The notes: generated from the sequence alone by a model not told the origin. Numbered from the stretch's first letter, positions 1 through 9,400 are shown. The stretch: 16,081 nt of DNA from JADLDV01 sp964546355 (GCA_964546355.1 CAZJJM010000008.1:1-16081), one strand, 5' to 3'. Numbers and translations are program-made.

Positions 1-217
1 TTACCTTTTGCAGATCATCTTTGTATTTCTCCATAACACGCATCGTTGCCATTGTCTGATCCATGCCACCTTTAATCTTTTCTTGAATCTCCTTCCCTAT
101 CTTTTCAAATAGTTCTGGATGTTCAATCACCACATTAATAATACGATCTTGCTCAGCTTCAGGCATACCTTTGAGTTGAGATTTGAGCATCTTTTTCATT
201 AAAAAATTCTTAAACAT
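1..217 (-). CDS. Partial small hypothetical protein (N-terminal 72 residues)
   Basis: The reading frame is open from an ATG at 217 to the window edge, giving 72 codons with no stop, so the C-terminus lies outside. The peptide begins MFKNFLMKKMLKSQLKGMPE. It is rich in Lys, Glu, Met and Gln, with no membrane segment and no catalytic motif I can name, and it reads as a mostly helical, charged small protein. The start is favoured because a -10 box (TATACT) ends 6 nt upstream; a second ATG at 221 hits a stop after three codons. It diverges from the uracil-DNA glycosylase gene. Function unknown. Confidence 0.6.
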   Translation of the reverse strand, partial: MFKNFLMKKMLKSQLKGMPEAEQDRIINVVIEHPELFEKIGKEIQEKIKGGMDQTMATMRVMEKYKDDLQKV

Positions 218-223
218 ACATGC

Positions 224-251
224 AGTATAGCAAAAAAATCTATATAATCAA
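224..251 (-). promoter_or_regulatory. Promoter of the partial leftmost gene, leaderless type
   Basis: On the minus strand, TTGATT (251-246) and TATACT (229-224) are 16 bp apart. The -10 box ends 6 nt before the ATG at 217, so transcription should begin at or next to the start codon. It overlaps the oppositely directed promoter of the glycosylase gene. Confidence 0.5.
243..248 (+). promoter_or_regulatory. -10 box of the uracil-DNA glycosylase gene, leaderless type
   Basis: A perfect TATAAT ends 6 nt before the ATG at 255, and no ribosome-binding site fits in the gap. No good -35 box is visible at 16-18 bp. The hexamer lies inside the -35/spacer region of the divergent promoter, so the two promoters probably compete. 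Confidence 0.5.
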
Positions 252-254
252 CGC

Positions 255-845
255 ATGAGTAAAAAAGAGGAATTACAACAACTCCAACTACACAATCATG
301 AAATTTGCACTTGTGTACTCAAAAAGACGGCTACGCAGCCAGTATTTGGTGATGGTAACCCTGAAAGTAACATCATATTCATCGGCGAAGCTCCAGGTAA
401 AAAAGAAGATATTGAAGGAAAACCATTTGTCGGTAGTTCTGGAAAATTTCTCGCGGAAATGCTTGCGACTATCGGTATGAAGCGTGAAGATATCTATATC
501 ACAAATACAGTAAAATACCGCCCACCTGAGAACCGTGACCCGCTTCCAAAAGAAAAGGAAGAGTGTAAAAAATGGCTCTATGAGGAACTGACGTTTATCA
601 AACCAAAACTCATCGTCTTTCTTGGTAGACATGCCATGAATACATTTTTTCCTGATTTGAAAATCAGCGACGCACACGGAAAACTTATTGAAAAAACCGT
701 TACAGATTTTCCTGACACCACACACTTCCTCGCACTCTATCACCCAGCGGCAGCGCTTTATAATGGAGGTATGCGCGAAACACTGATTAAAGATTTTAAG
801 AAAATTCCAAAAATTTTACAGAAAATAAAAACTATTAAAAAATAA
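255..845 (+). CDS. udg: Family-4 type uracil-DNA glycosylase
   Basis: Removes uracil from DNA to start base-excision repair, by family. The 196-residue protein has the family-4 motifs in order: GEAPG (44-48) followed by ED (51-52), GKPFVG (55-60) with G63 of the same loop, ITNTVKYRPPENRDP (82-96), FLGRHA (122-127) and the active-site YHPAA (162-166). Length is normal. Classical family-4 enzymes bind a 4Fe-4S cluster through four Cys. Here the N-terminal pair is C18-x-C20 rather than CxxC, the third ligand position (usually KCRPP) is Tyr88, and C104 matches the fourth. The cluster may therefore be lost or altered. Transcription is probably leaderless from TATAAT at 243-248. The gene converges on the methyltransferase gene and shares its terminator. 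Glycosylase family is confident; exact substrate range is inferred. Confidence 0.93.
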   Translation: MSKKEELQQLQLHNHEICTCVLKKTATQPVFGDGNPESNIIFIGEAPGKKEDIEGKPFVGSSGKFLAEMLATIGMKREDIYITNTVKYRPPENRDPLPKEKEECKKWLYEELTFIKPKLIVFLGRHAMNTFFPDLKISDAHGKLIEKTVTDFPDTTHFLALYHPAAALYNGGMRETLIKDFKKIPKILQKIKTIKK

Positions 846-860
846 TTTTTAATAGTTTTT
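827..860. terminator. Shared bidirectional terminator between convergent genes
   Basis: A perfect 15-bp inverted repeat (827-841 with 846-860, loop ATAA) has A/T tracts on both sides and so can terminate in both directions. The stop codon of the glycosylase (843-845) lies in the loop and its edge. The stop of the methyltransferase (851-849) lies in the right arm. Confidence 0.85.
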
Positions 861-1655
861 TTGCAATTCCAAACACAAAAACATTGGGAATTCTTTTCTC
901 GCTTTGTCTTCTGCCTGCTTACGAGGACCGGAACCACTTGCCTTGTGAGAGATCCACTCTTCGAGTCGTGTGATCACAAAACCTTCTTTTGCAAAGGCTT
1001 TCATATACCATTGGAGTGGTCGGTGAAATGACACAGTAAACTCTTTTTTACTATTACGAGATTCTCCGGGTGTCATATCGATATTGATCTTCTGTTCATT
1101 CATATAGCCATCCATCGCACGAGATTGTATATCTCGTGTTTCGTCATATATCCAGTCAGATGCTTGCGGAATACGAAATGCTGGATGATTGAGGACAATG
1201 TACATCTTGCCACCTGGTTTCAATATACGTTTTGCTTCAAGCATTGTTTCAGCGACTTTTTCAATATTTTGAATCGCAAGAATAATCGTAACCATGTCTG
1301 CACTTACGTCCTTGATCATAGGCATCTTATGACTTGGGGCAACACTGTAGGAAATCGTTTTATCAGAGCGGGCTTTTGCTGTCGTGATCAAACCTGACGC
1401 AATGTCAGTACCGAACACCTGTGCACCAGATGCATGAAATATACGAGAAAAATATCCTTGCCCGCACGCAATATCAACAACGGTCATTCCTTTCTTGATC
1501 TGCATCAAACGAGAAAGATTTGGCGCGATAACTTGTGCTTGGTATGTATCAGTATCATCCTCAAGTAACGTATCGTACCAATCAGAAACACGATTCCAAC
1601 TTGTCTTCTTTTCTGTTGATATCTTTTTCTGTCCTGAATTATTTTTTGGTATCAT
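849..1655 (-). CDS. Class I SAM-dependent methyltransferase, substrate unknown
   Basis: A 268-residue protein with a Rossmann methyltransferase core: motif I VVDIACGQGYF (59-69), an acidic residue after strand 2 (GTDIASG, D84), and a post-motif KPGGKMYIVLNHP typical of Methyltransf_11/25 families. The N-terminal WNRVSDWYD segment is often seen in small-molecule or lipid/quinone methyltransferases, but the substrate cannot be read from sequence. The ATG at 1655 is chosen; an in-frame TTG at 1667 would add four residues. Either start overlaps the 3' end of the flavoprotein gene (17 bp from the ATG), so the two are translationally coupled and this is the last gene of the operon. It ends inside the shared terminator. 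Confidence 0.88.
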   Translation of the reverse strand: MIPKNNSGQKKISTEKKTSWNRVSDWYDTLLEDDTDTYQAQVIAPNLSRLMQIKKGMTVVDIACGQGYFSRIFHASGAQVFGTDIASGLITTAKARSDKTISYSVAPSHKMPMIKDVSADMVTIILAIQNIEKVAETMLEAKRILKPGGKMYIVLNHPAFRIPQASDWIYDETRDIQSRAMDGYMNEQKINIDMTPGESRNSKKEFTVSFHRPLQWYMKAFAKEGFVITRLEEWISHKASGSGPRKQAEDKARKEFPMFLCLELQKNY

Positions 1656-2865
1656 ATGTTGCTTCAAGTTTACGGTATTTGAATCCTTCGTAATACATAG
1701 TTAATAATTTCTGTACATTTACCATTCCTGCAAAAAAGATAAGATCAATCATATGTCGTACAACATATGCAAAAAATCCAGTATAGGTAGCATGTTTCAT
1801 TGCTAAAATTCCCCATCCTTTTCCAATAGGAATTGCATAGGCAACTGACTTTGGTTTGTATACATTCGGAACAATGCCCCGAATTTTACAATTGAGTACG
1901 TATGCCACATATTCTCCGTCATACAGTGCCGTTTGGGCAAGCCCAGCGTATGGCGTATCTGCCGCGTCTCCTAAAACAAAGACTTCTGAGGAATTTTTTG
2001 CTTCAAGAAAATTATTCACCGAAATACGTCCCTTTTTATTGGATTCAAAACTCTCAATTGTTTTATATAGAGGGTGAACTTGTGTTCCTGCTGTCCAAAT
2101 AAGGGTTTTTGAATTCATTGCCATATCTTTGAGATACACTGTTTCTAGCTCTTCTTTTACCAACGTACGATTGAGATACACATTCACTCCAAGACGACGA
2201 AGTTGTTCAAGTGCTTTTTTGGATACTTTTGGATCAAGTGTTGAAAGGATACGTGGAGACGATTCGATAATATCAATAGATATCAGTGATTGATCAACGT
2301 GATATTTTTTTGCAAGATCTTGTGTAAATGCAGCGAGGTCTCCTGCGATTTCTACACCAGAAGCACCGCCACCAACAATGACAATATGAAATTGCGCCAA
2401 GCAAGCTTCTTTTGTTTCAGAACTTTTTTTAGCATTAAACAATTCATAAATATGATGTTTAAGCGTCAGTGCTTCTTCTACAGATTTGAACCCGTAGGAA
2501 TTTTTTTCAATTCCAGGAATATCAAAGTAAGCTGTTTTACTTCCAAGCGCAAGTACGAGATATGTAGCTGAATAAACAGTACCGCTCATACCTGTAACTG
2601 TTTTTTCATGAGTATCTACAGAAACAACACGATCAGTAACAATCTCAACACGAGAAGGAAGCATGTCAGAAAGAGATACACATGCCTCAACGGGAGATGC
2701 TCCAGTAACTAGTCGATATAATCCGGGATAATATTCAAAATAGGCTTTATCACTAATGAGTGTTATCTGTACATGATGAGGCAATGATCTTGCTAATTCT
2801 TTTGCCGTTTTAACACCAGCAAATCCCCCACCAACAATAACCACCCGTTGTTCATTCTTTTGCAT
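1639..2865 (-). CDS. NDH-2-like FAD-dependent NAD(P)H oxidoreductase
   Basis: 408 residues, the normal size for type II NADH dehydrogenases, which pass electrons from NAD(P)H to a quinone at the inner face of the membrane. Visible features: an N-terminal FAD-binding GGGFAG (12-17); LALGS (105-109); a second dinucleotide fold VIVGGGASGVEIAGDL (162-177) for NAD(P)H; TAG (258-260); and VLGDAAD (297-303), the FAD-closing motif. The C-terminus has an amphipathic/hydrophobic stretch (about 363-390) as used for membrane anchoring in this family. It starts 18 nt after the lamin-tail gene, with a weak purine-rich GAGAG stretch just upstream, and overlaps the methyltransferase gene. A sulfide:quinone-type oxidoreductase is possible but less likely, as no pair of conserved redox Cys stands out. 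Confidence 0.87.
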   Translation of the reverse strand: MQKNEQRVVIVGGGFAGVKTAKELARSLPHHVQITLISDKAYFEYYPGLYRLVTGASPVEACVSLSDMLPSRVEIVTDRVVSVDTHEKTVTGMSGTVYSATYLVLALGSKTAYFDIPGIEKNSYGFKSVEEALTLKHHIYELFNAKKSSETKEACLAQFHIVIVGGGASGVEIAGDLAAFTQDLAKKYHVDQSLISIDIIESSPRILSTLDPKVSKKALEQLRRLGVNVYLNRTLVKEELETVYLKDMAMNSKTLIWTAGTQVHPLYKTIESFESNKKGRISVNNFLEAKNSSEVFVLGDAADTPYAGLAQTALYDGEYVAYVLNCKIRGIVPNVYKPKSVAYAIPIGKGWGILAMKHATYTGFFAYVVRHMIDLIFFAGMVNVQKLLTMYYEGFKYRKLEATYDTKK

Positions 2866-2883
2866 ATCTCTCTATAGTACCTT

Positions 2884-4296
2884 TTATTCTGTAATTTCAA
2901 AATCATCACCTGGTACCACTGAATCTTTTTTATCCAAACGAATAAGATATACACCAACAGCTCCTCCAAGAATAAGTAACCCAAAAATACCGAAAATAAG
3001 AAGTGAGCGTGACGAAGAAGGTGTTGCATATTCTTCATTTGCGGAAATCACTTGAGCTGCAAGCGTATTACCAATATTCGTATCACCATCAGGCGAGATA
3101 CTTAACTGTGTCTTTGGAGTAGGTACTTGTGGTGTCGATGTTTTTGTTGAAAATGATGATGTGTTTGCAATAAATTTTTTGGTAGTTGCTATCATTTTCT
3201 GTGACTGATCATAGAGTGTTATGGGTGTAGAAATAGCTGACTGATACCCTAAAGCACCAAGTGAAAGCGTCAATGATTTATTTGGTAATACAATAACTGA
3301 TTTTTGTATAGGAATTATCTCACCATTGTCTGTCACAAGATTCCATCCTTTGAGATTAATTTCAAAATTTGTTTTATTTTCTATTATGACAGAACGTATA
3401 TCTTCACCAAGTGTGAGTATTGCAGTAAGCGGAACAACGTGGACAATCATTCTGTCTGTTGCATCAACTACCGGCATGTATGGGTTTCTTTTATATTCAA
3501 AAGTAAGTACGTATTCACCGGGGTAAGTATATGTATAAAAAATTTGATTACTTGTTGTATCTGTATCAAAAACACCACCATCACCATACATAAAAGAAAA
3601 CGTACCTCGCGTAAGTATTTCATTACTATACCCTCGAACAACTGGTTTTATCTCAACCGGCATTCCCGCAAAAACAGTGCTCGGCAAGACAATCTCGGCA
3701 GAAATTTTTGGTTCTGTGTATTCCACAATCTTTTTTGTACTAGTGACACTCGGTGCAACAGAAGGTTCTCCACCAGAACCTCCGCCACTAGGAGGTGGTG
3801 AAGACGTATTTACTGCACCTGGCGTTGCGACTGCTGCAAACAAACCATTCCCGGATCGATTAAGCGTAGCGCCATCACCACTAGCACCTACAGACGGATC
3901 ATATGTGATCTGATCAATGACAGCACCTGAAGCATCTTTCAGTGCAAGTGTTTCCCCAGGATCATTTGTAAGAGAAAAACTGCTATCAAAAAGTATTCCT
4001 GAAAAATTCGGCCAATCTTGCATAAATTTAGTCGATGTATCAGCAATAATTGCATACGCACCGACAGCAAGAGATGAACCGCCCGTAACAGGAGTCAGTC
4101 CGTGATTACTACTGCTCTCAAAAAACTTATACGTTGCAAGATCTATTGATTCCGCACTATCGTTATATACCTCAATCCATTCTCGATCAGTATCAGTACC
4201 TTCGAGATCATACATGATTTCATTGATAATAAGCGCGTGAGTATGTGACGCAAACAACAACAATCCAACAATGATACAAGATCGTATATACCGCAT
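2884..4296 (-). CDS. Lamin-tail-domain surface protein with C-terminal membrane anchor
   Basis: A 470-residue exported protein. Residues 1-21 form a signal peptide (MRYIRS, then a hydrophobic core ending ASHTHA). Residues 22-165 match the lamin tail domain pattern: LIINEIMYD, then EWIEVYND, then an L-x-L-x-D strand and ATPGAVN. A Pro/Gly/Ser linker (167-176) follows. Residues 198-290 look like a PKD/Ig-like beta domain (MYGDGG, YTYPGEYVLTFEY). Residues 297-370 resemble a second, degenerate lamin-tail domain (IIENKTNFEINLKGWNLVTD). A single membrane helix (431-453) and a short acidic tail close the protein. It probably stands on the outer face of the cytoplasmic membrane. It starts 11 nt after the ATPase gene stop, in the same operon. 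Binding partner unknown. Confidence 0.85.
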   Translation of the reverse strand: MRYIRSCIIVGLLLFASHTHALIINEIMYDLEGTDTDREWIEVYNDSAESIDLATYKFFESSSNHGLTPVTGGSSLAVGAYAIIADTSTKFMQDWPNFSGILFDSSFSLTNDPGETLALKDASGAVIDQITYDPSVGASGDGATLNRSGNGLFAAVATPGAVNTSSPPPSGGGSGGEPSVAPSVTSTKKIVEYTEPKISAEIVLPSTVFAGMPVEIKPVVRGYSNEILTRGTFSFMYGDGGVFDTDTTSNQIFYTYTYPGEYVLTFEYKRNPYMPVVDATDRMIVHVVPLTAILTLGEDIRSVIIENKTNFEINLKGWNLVTDNGEIIPIQKSVIVLPNKSLTLSLGALGYQSAISTPITLYDQSQKMIATTKKFIANTSSFSTKTSTPQVPTPKTQLSISPDGDTNIGNTLAAQVISANEEYATPSSSRSLLIFGIFGLLILGGAVGVYLIRLDKKDSVVPGDDFEITE

Positions 4297-4307
4297 ATGA
4301 TATGTAT

Positions 4308-6389
4308 TTATTCTAATATTCTTTTCAATACTTCTTCTGGAACTTCTTTCTTTGTTTGTAAAGGCGGAGTGACAGGTGTAAATGAGTCTGTTTTTGAATC
4401 AATATCTTTCTTTAATGTAGTATCAGCGGGTGTCACAAGAGGAGGCATTTTTTGTGTTGTAGTCGCCTGCACAGACACTGTTACAGAAGATGTTTCTTCT
4501 GTCGACTGTTGTGGTGAATTTTTTTGGAATGAAGCCGGAGCTGATGGAACAACTTTTTTCAAGAGATCACGAAGTGCTGATCGGTTTTCTGTTGGAGCTG
4601 AATTTGCAGCGACTTTTTGCTGTTGAGCAATACTCGCCGGAGATACTGGTTTTGTTTCAGAAGGAACTGATACAGGTTTTGCGGGAGGAACTGTTGTGGG
4701 TACCGAAGATTGTTTTATATATGTACGATCTTCCACGGCTCTTGAAACAATTTTTTGAGGTGGAGTAGAAGGATTTGATTGCTTTGAAAATGATTCTTCA
4801 GCAGGTTCTTCTTCGAGTTTTTTAAGAAGTTCCTGTAAAGCGTGTGAAGTTTTTTTAATAGGTTGAACTTGTTGTGTTGATTGTGAAGGAGACTGTACTG
4901 GTACTGTTTGTTTTGGAGTGTTTACAGAAGAGCTCTGTGTAGACATTTGGGTATTAGAAGCAATTGGAGGTTTAGAAAAAGACGGTGTTTTAGGTGTAGT
5001 TGGAGCAGAAAAAGCACGTTCAAAAGGCTTATGTGGTACAGTTCCAGATTTTGCATATTTGTTTTCTTCTTTAGGAAACTTCCCTGTTGACTCATCTTTG
5101 CCATCAAGAAGCCAAAGTTTGATTTCTTCTTCAACCTGGGCACGAGGACGAGCGTATAATTTACGAGAATGAGCAATAACATCTTCTTTTAGTGAATGTT
5201 CAAGTGGTGCAATCGGACCAAGTGTCCCAGCAGAAAATGGACGTGACCCCATACCATCAATCATCAAGCGCAAATAAATTTGAGCAAAACCAAGATTTAC
5301 TAAATCTTCTTTAGTAAAAATTGGCATAAATTCTTTTTCAAATAATTCCGCATCATTCGGTCCAATACGAAAAGTAATCATAGTTCCCACGTTACCCAAA
5401 ATAGCATCACGAACTTCATCAGTCATCTGTGCAACGTATTGATTTGCCACAGTTAGGGCAAGTTTGTACTTACGAGCTTCAGAAAGAATATCCGCAAAAG
5501 ATTCGTTTGCAAAGTTTTGGAATTCATCCACATAGAAATATAACGGCGCACAGGCTTTCAGCTCAGCTTCAGATATTTCAGAGCGTGACATGGCCGCAAG
5601 ATAGATTTTAGTAATGATCATACCACCAAGCAGGTTCATATTCTGCTCGCCAATACGACCTTTTGCAAGATTCACAATCAAAATCTTTTTATCATCCATA
5701 ATCTTACGGATATCGAAAGATGAGGTCGGCTGTCCGATAATATTTCGAATGAGTGGATTAGCAGTGAACTGTCCGATCTTGTTTTGAATAGCAGGAATAG
5801 CTTCAGCAGCCATACGTTCGGTATATTTTGCGAATTCATCTACCCAAAAAGATTTCACTGCTGGATCCTTGAGATTATCCACTACCTTTTTTCTAAAATC
5901 TTTATCAGAAAGCATTTTATTTACACCCATGAGTGTTGATCCTGGATATTCAAGCAATGCAAGAATTGTATTATTGAGAATATATTCCATACGAGCACTC
6001 CATGCATCTGCCCAGATCTTCTTGAATACACTCATGAGTCCCGATGCCACTAAGTGTCTTTTATCAAAACCAATGTCTTCCATAACATTGAATGCTATCG
6101 GATGCTCAAGATCAAACGGTGCGAAATACACTACATCATCAAGTCTATGTTCTGGAACATATTCAAGAAGTTTTTCCGCAAGATTTCCGTGTGGGTCAAT
6201 GACCGCAACACCTTCTCCATTTTGAATATCTTGAACAGCAAGATTTTCAATCAATGTTGATTTACCAGTACCGGTCTTGCCGATAATATACATATGACGA
6301 TAGCGATCTTTTGCACGAATACCAAATTTCGTCTTCGTATTCCGAAAGTCTGCTTCAGCAAAGTATGTGATTTTTTTCTCGCTGTCCAT
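4308..6389 (-). CDS. TraG/TrwB-like DNA-translocase ATPase with low-complexity tail
   Basis: A 693-residue P-loop ATPase of the VirD4/TrwB-HerA superfamily. It has Walker A GKTGTGKST (37-45), AVIDPHGN (62-69), an arginine-rich middle, Walker B LYFYVDEFQNF (283-293) and ANQYVAQM (315-322). Relatives couple DNA to type IV secretion or pump DNA. No membrane segments or other secretion genes are visible, so a role in conjugation cannot be assumed. From about 445 to 690 the chain is Ser/Pro/Thr/Gln/Lys-rich with recurring ALQELLKKL/ALRDLLKKV segments. The ATG at 6389 (MDSEKK) is chosen because an upstream in-frame ATG at 6452 falls within the terminator hairpin and before the promoter. First gene of a four-gene operon. 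Confidence 0.88.
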   Translation of the reverse strand: MDSEKKITYFAEADFRNTKTKFGIRAKDRYRHMYIIGKTGTGKSTLIENLAVQDIQNGEGVAVIDPHGNLAEKLLEYVPEHRLDDVVYFAPFDLEHPIAFNVMEDIGFDKRHLVASGLMSVFKKIWADAWSARMEYILNNTILALLEYPGSTLMGVNKMLSDKDFRKKVVDNLKDPAVKSFWVDEFAKYTERMAAEAIPAIQNKIGQFTANPLIRNIIGQPTSSFDIRKIMDDKKILIVNLAKGRIGEQNMNLLGGMIITKIYLAAMSRSEISEAELKACAPLYFYVDEFQNFANESFADILSEARKYKLALTVANQYVAQMTDEVRDAILGNVGTMITFRIGPNDAELFEKEFMPIFTKEDLVNLGFAQIYLRLMIDGMGSRPFSAGTLGPIAPLEHSLKEDVIAHSRKLYARPRAQVEEEIKLWLLDGKDESTGKFPKEENKYAKSGTVPHKPFERAFSAPTTPKTPSFSKPPIASNTQMSTQSSSVNTPKQTVPVQSPSQSTQQVQPIKKTSHALQELLKKLEEEPAEESFSKQSNPSTPPQKIVSRAVEDRTYIKQSSVPTTVPPAKPVSVPSETKPVSPASIAQQQKVAANSAPTENRSALRDLLKKVVPSAPASFQKNSPQQSTEETSSVTVSVQATTTQKMPPLVTPADTTLKKDIDSKTDSFTPVTPPLQTKKEVPEEVLKRILE

Positions 6390-6417
6390 ATAATAATTGA
6401 GATAACAATACTTCTTT

Positions 6418-6423
6418 AGTATA
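6418..6423 (-). promoter_or_regulatory. Probable -10 box of the ATPase-led operon
   Basis: TATACT on the minus strand lies just past the terminator palindrome and predicts a leader of about 22 nt before the ATG at 6389. The -35 region is poor and T-rich. No Shine-Dalgarno sequence precedes the start codon. Confidence 0.4.
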
Positions 6424-6433
6424 CCTGACTTTT

Positions 6434-6472
6434 TATAAACAAAAAAGAGCATTATGCTCTTTTTTGTTTATA
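6434..6472. terminator. 39-bp perfect palindrome acting as terminator
   Basis: Perfect 19-bp arms centre on 6453, with an AAAAAAGAGCAT / ATGCTCTTTTTT core. It begins immediately after the stop codon (6475-6473) of the large surface-protein gene and ends before the promoter of the ATPase operon. It can terminate in both directions and separates two transcription units. Confidence 0.88.
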
Positions 6473-9400
6473 TTATTTATTTTTGAGATCTTCGTTCACG
6501 AACCCTCGAGAAAATGGTCCGAAGAAACCAGTTCCTTTGTTCAAATTAACAGGTACTAATATTTTTTCTTTGTAGTTTTCCTGAAGTTTAATAAGTGCTG
6601 CACGAGTTTTTGGTCCGAAGTTTGGAATTTCATTCCCAGGAGAACCTTCTCCTGTACTTGAAACAATAAACCCTTTTTCATTGAGATATGACTGCAACGC
6701 TTTTACATCTTCTCCAATGATGCCGATTCGAAGATTTCTTTCAAAAAGAGTTTCATTGTTTTCTGGTGTCGGCACTGGAGTAACAACTGGTGTCACGGGT
6801 GGTGAAACTATAGCCCCACCTCCACCGCCAGAAGACGGTGGTGTGACTGTACCACCAGAACCTCCACCACCACCTGAAACAGGAATTGTGTTTACTGGCA
6901 ATTCTGAATCGTCTGTAGTTGTACTACAACCTGGATCATTCATATCAACATATCCATCACTGTCATTATCAACTCCATCAGAACATTGATATGTCACAGG
7001 TGGTGTAATTTCTGTTGCAAATGTTCCCATAGGTGCACTTGGCACGAGTATTGGACTTGCTTCAGGTGATACAAAAATCACATCAAGATGTACGTTGCCT
7101 GTTGTTGAAGAAATGGCAATAGTATTTTCTTGATTGAGATTAAATGTATATGATGTCGGTATTTTGTACCATTTCCACACATCTTCATTATCAATACGAT
7201 ACGATTCAAGAACTTCATTGTTCACTTTAAATCCTATTTGTCCTACACCTCTCGCACGAAGCCATACATGACCTGATTGTTGAATATTTTCACGTGGAAT
7301 AAATTTATATTGCAATGCATTTGATGAAGGCAACACGTAAGAAGTAAAGTTCGTATAGTCTCCAGGGAGTGTTCCGAGTGGTACTTCTGTTTTGATTGTT
7401 GTAGTATCTGGTGCATCAAACAATTCACCTTCAAATGAGAAGTTACGAGACCACCAATCAGGGTGTGTTACTTCATGCCATCCATCGAGTTGATAAAACA
7501 CTGGTGGATTTTGTGTTTTATCGTACACATACATACTTCCCTGTCTTCTAATTTTGAATTTCAATAGCTCACTTGGAACAGTTGATGTCACCGGTGCAGT
7601 CGCACCACCAAGTGTAATAATCGCATTTGTTTCAAATGGTGCATTTCCAATTTTATTCGAGTATGGTTGTACTGTACCTGCGAGAAGAAAAATATTTTTT
7701 GTTTTATGTTTTCTTGCTACAACAACACGGTTATGCAACCCTGCATAAAATGCATACCTATCATATGTTTGAACTGATGTTGGTTTTCCAAAATCACCAA
7801 CCATCAAATTACTATTTCTAAACAAATCTTCAATGCGACTTGTAATTGCTTGTGCGTATGCAGGCATTGCCATTTGATATGCATACCCTTTTGGATCTGA
7901 TGGGTATTCAATTCTTTCCTGTTTCAAACTACCATCTGTATTATATGTTGGACCACAAAGATAACACGGGTTGTCATTGAAATATCCTGTATAGAAGAAT
8001 TCAGCACCTTGCCCCACAAGAATCTTGAGGAGTCCAAGCCATTGCCCTGGTCTGATATTTCTTTCTTCATTACCACTCCATCCAGGAGAAATAAACGGTG
8101 AGAAAAACTGATCTCCATTTTTAATCTCAGTATGGCGCGCCATTGAGAACCAGTACAATCCGTGCCATGCACCATTTGCCCAATACCAATTATTTGGTGT
8201 TCGTGGGTAAAAATCTCCGGTTGAATAATATTGATTGTTCAACTTAGAATTTAATTTCCTAATTTCAGTATATTTTTTTCTAAAACTACCCACACCATCA
8301 GTCCCATCAACACCATCAATTCCATATTCAGTATAATACGGAGTACCCATACCTTGGATAGAAAGAAGTATGTCTTTATACCCTTCATTAACAATTTTCA
8401 TGATACTTTGTGCTGAGTATGTTGCCCAATCAACGCCATTTGCCGTTTTTTCAGCAAGCGCAGTCGTATCTGCAGCAAGTCCTGGAGATGATACTCCACC
8501 TATGATAGTATTATACAAAGGATAATCTTCAGCACTTTCTTGAATCCAACTAATTTTTTGAGGACGAGTAAGTCGGGAAATAAAATCTTGAAGTACTGGA
8601 GTTTTTTTGACAATAGCATCGTATGTTACTGGATACCTGCCAGTTGTCACAATTTCGGCACTTGGATCAAGAACACGTCCTATTCTTGAATTCACTTTTG
8701 TTACACCATCTTCTTGGTACACAAGGGCATTTTTTTCATTAATAAATTTCCCATCACTATTTTGTAAATATGAACTATCTGGCAAAAAAGGAAGTGTTAT
8801 TGTTCCTTCAGTAAAACGTCTAAACGTACCTCTGAAAAGCACTATTCCTGTAGGAATATCAGGATTAGCATTTGCCAAAGCCACTGTTGGATAAGCTCGA
8901 GGATTACAACATATCATAAGCATGATCGGGTAATTCCAATTTTTAGATAATTCAGTTTCATTAGCAGTAATACTTTCTGACAATGCTGTTCCGCGACTAT
9001 TCACACGAAACAACCCTCCTGCATAAAGTGGATCAGCCCAATTAAAATTACGATGCAATGTGTGATCACTTTTATATCGAGGAAGTGGATATGTTGTGAG
9101 TTGCTGTATAAATGTTTTATCACCAGCAATAGAAGCCGGAACTACCGCGCCATGAGCAACACTTCCCAGTGCGTGTCCTTTATGAAAATCTTTTATATCA
9201 AATGAACCAGTATAACTTGTACCCTGTATTAATGTCGATGTAGAGATTGATGTTGTTGTACTGTAATGATTTCCGCTCAATACATCTGTATGTAATTGCT
9301 CTATCATAGTAGTAGGGAGTGGTTCTTCATAAAAAGCGATCTCATCCATAGAGCCTTGAATTGCTGAAACCACTGCACTATAATAAAAACCTCCATTATA

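Noticed and set aside
4308..6389. Complete conjugation or type IV secretion locus
   Set aside because: Only a coupling-protein-like ATPase is present; no relaxase, VirB4, pilus or membrane channel genes are in the window.
6390..6452. Upstream ATG adding 21 residues to the ATPase
   Set aside because: The extension lies in the terminator palindrome and upstream of the likely -10 box, so it would not be on the mRNA; MDSEKK fits better.
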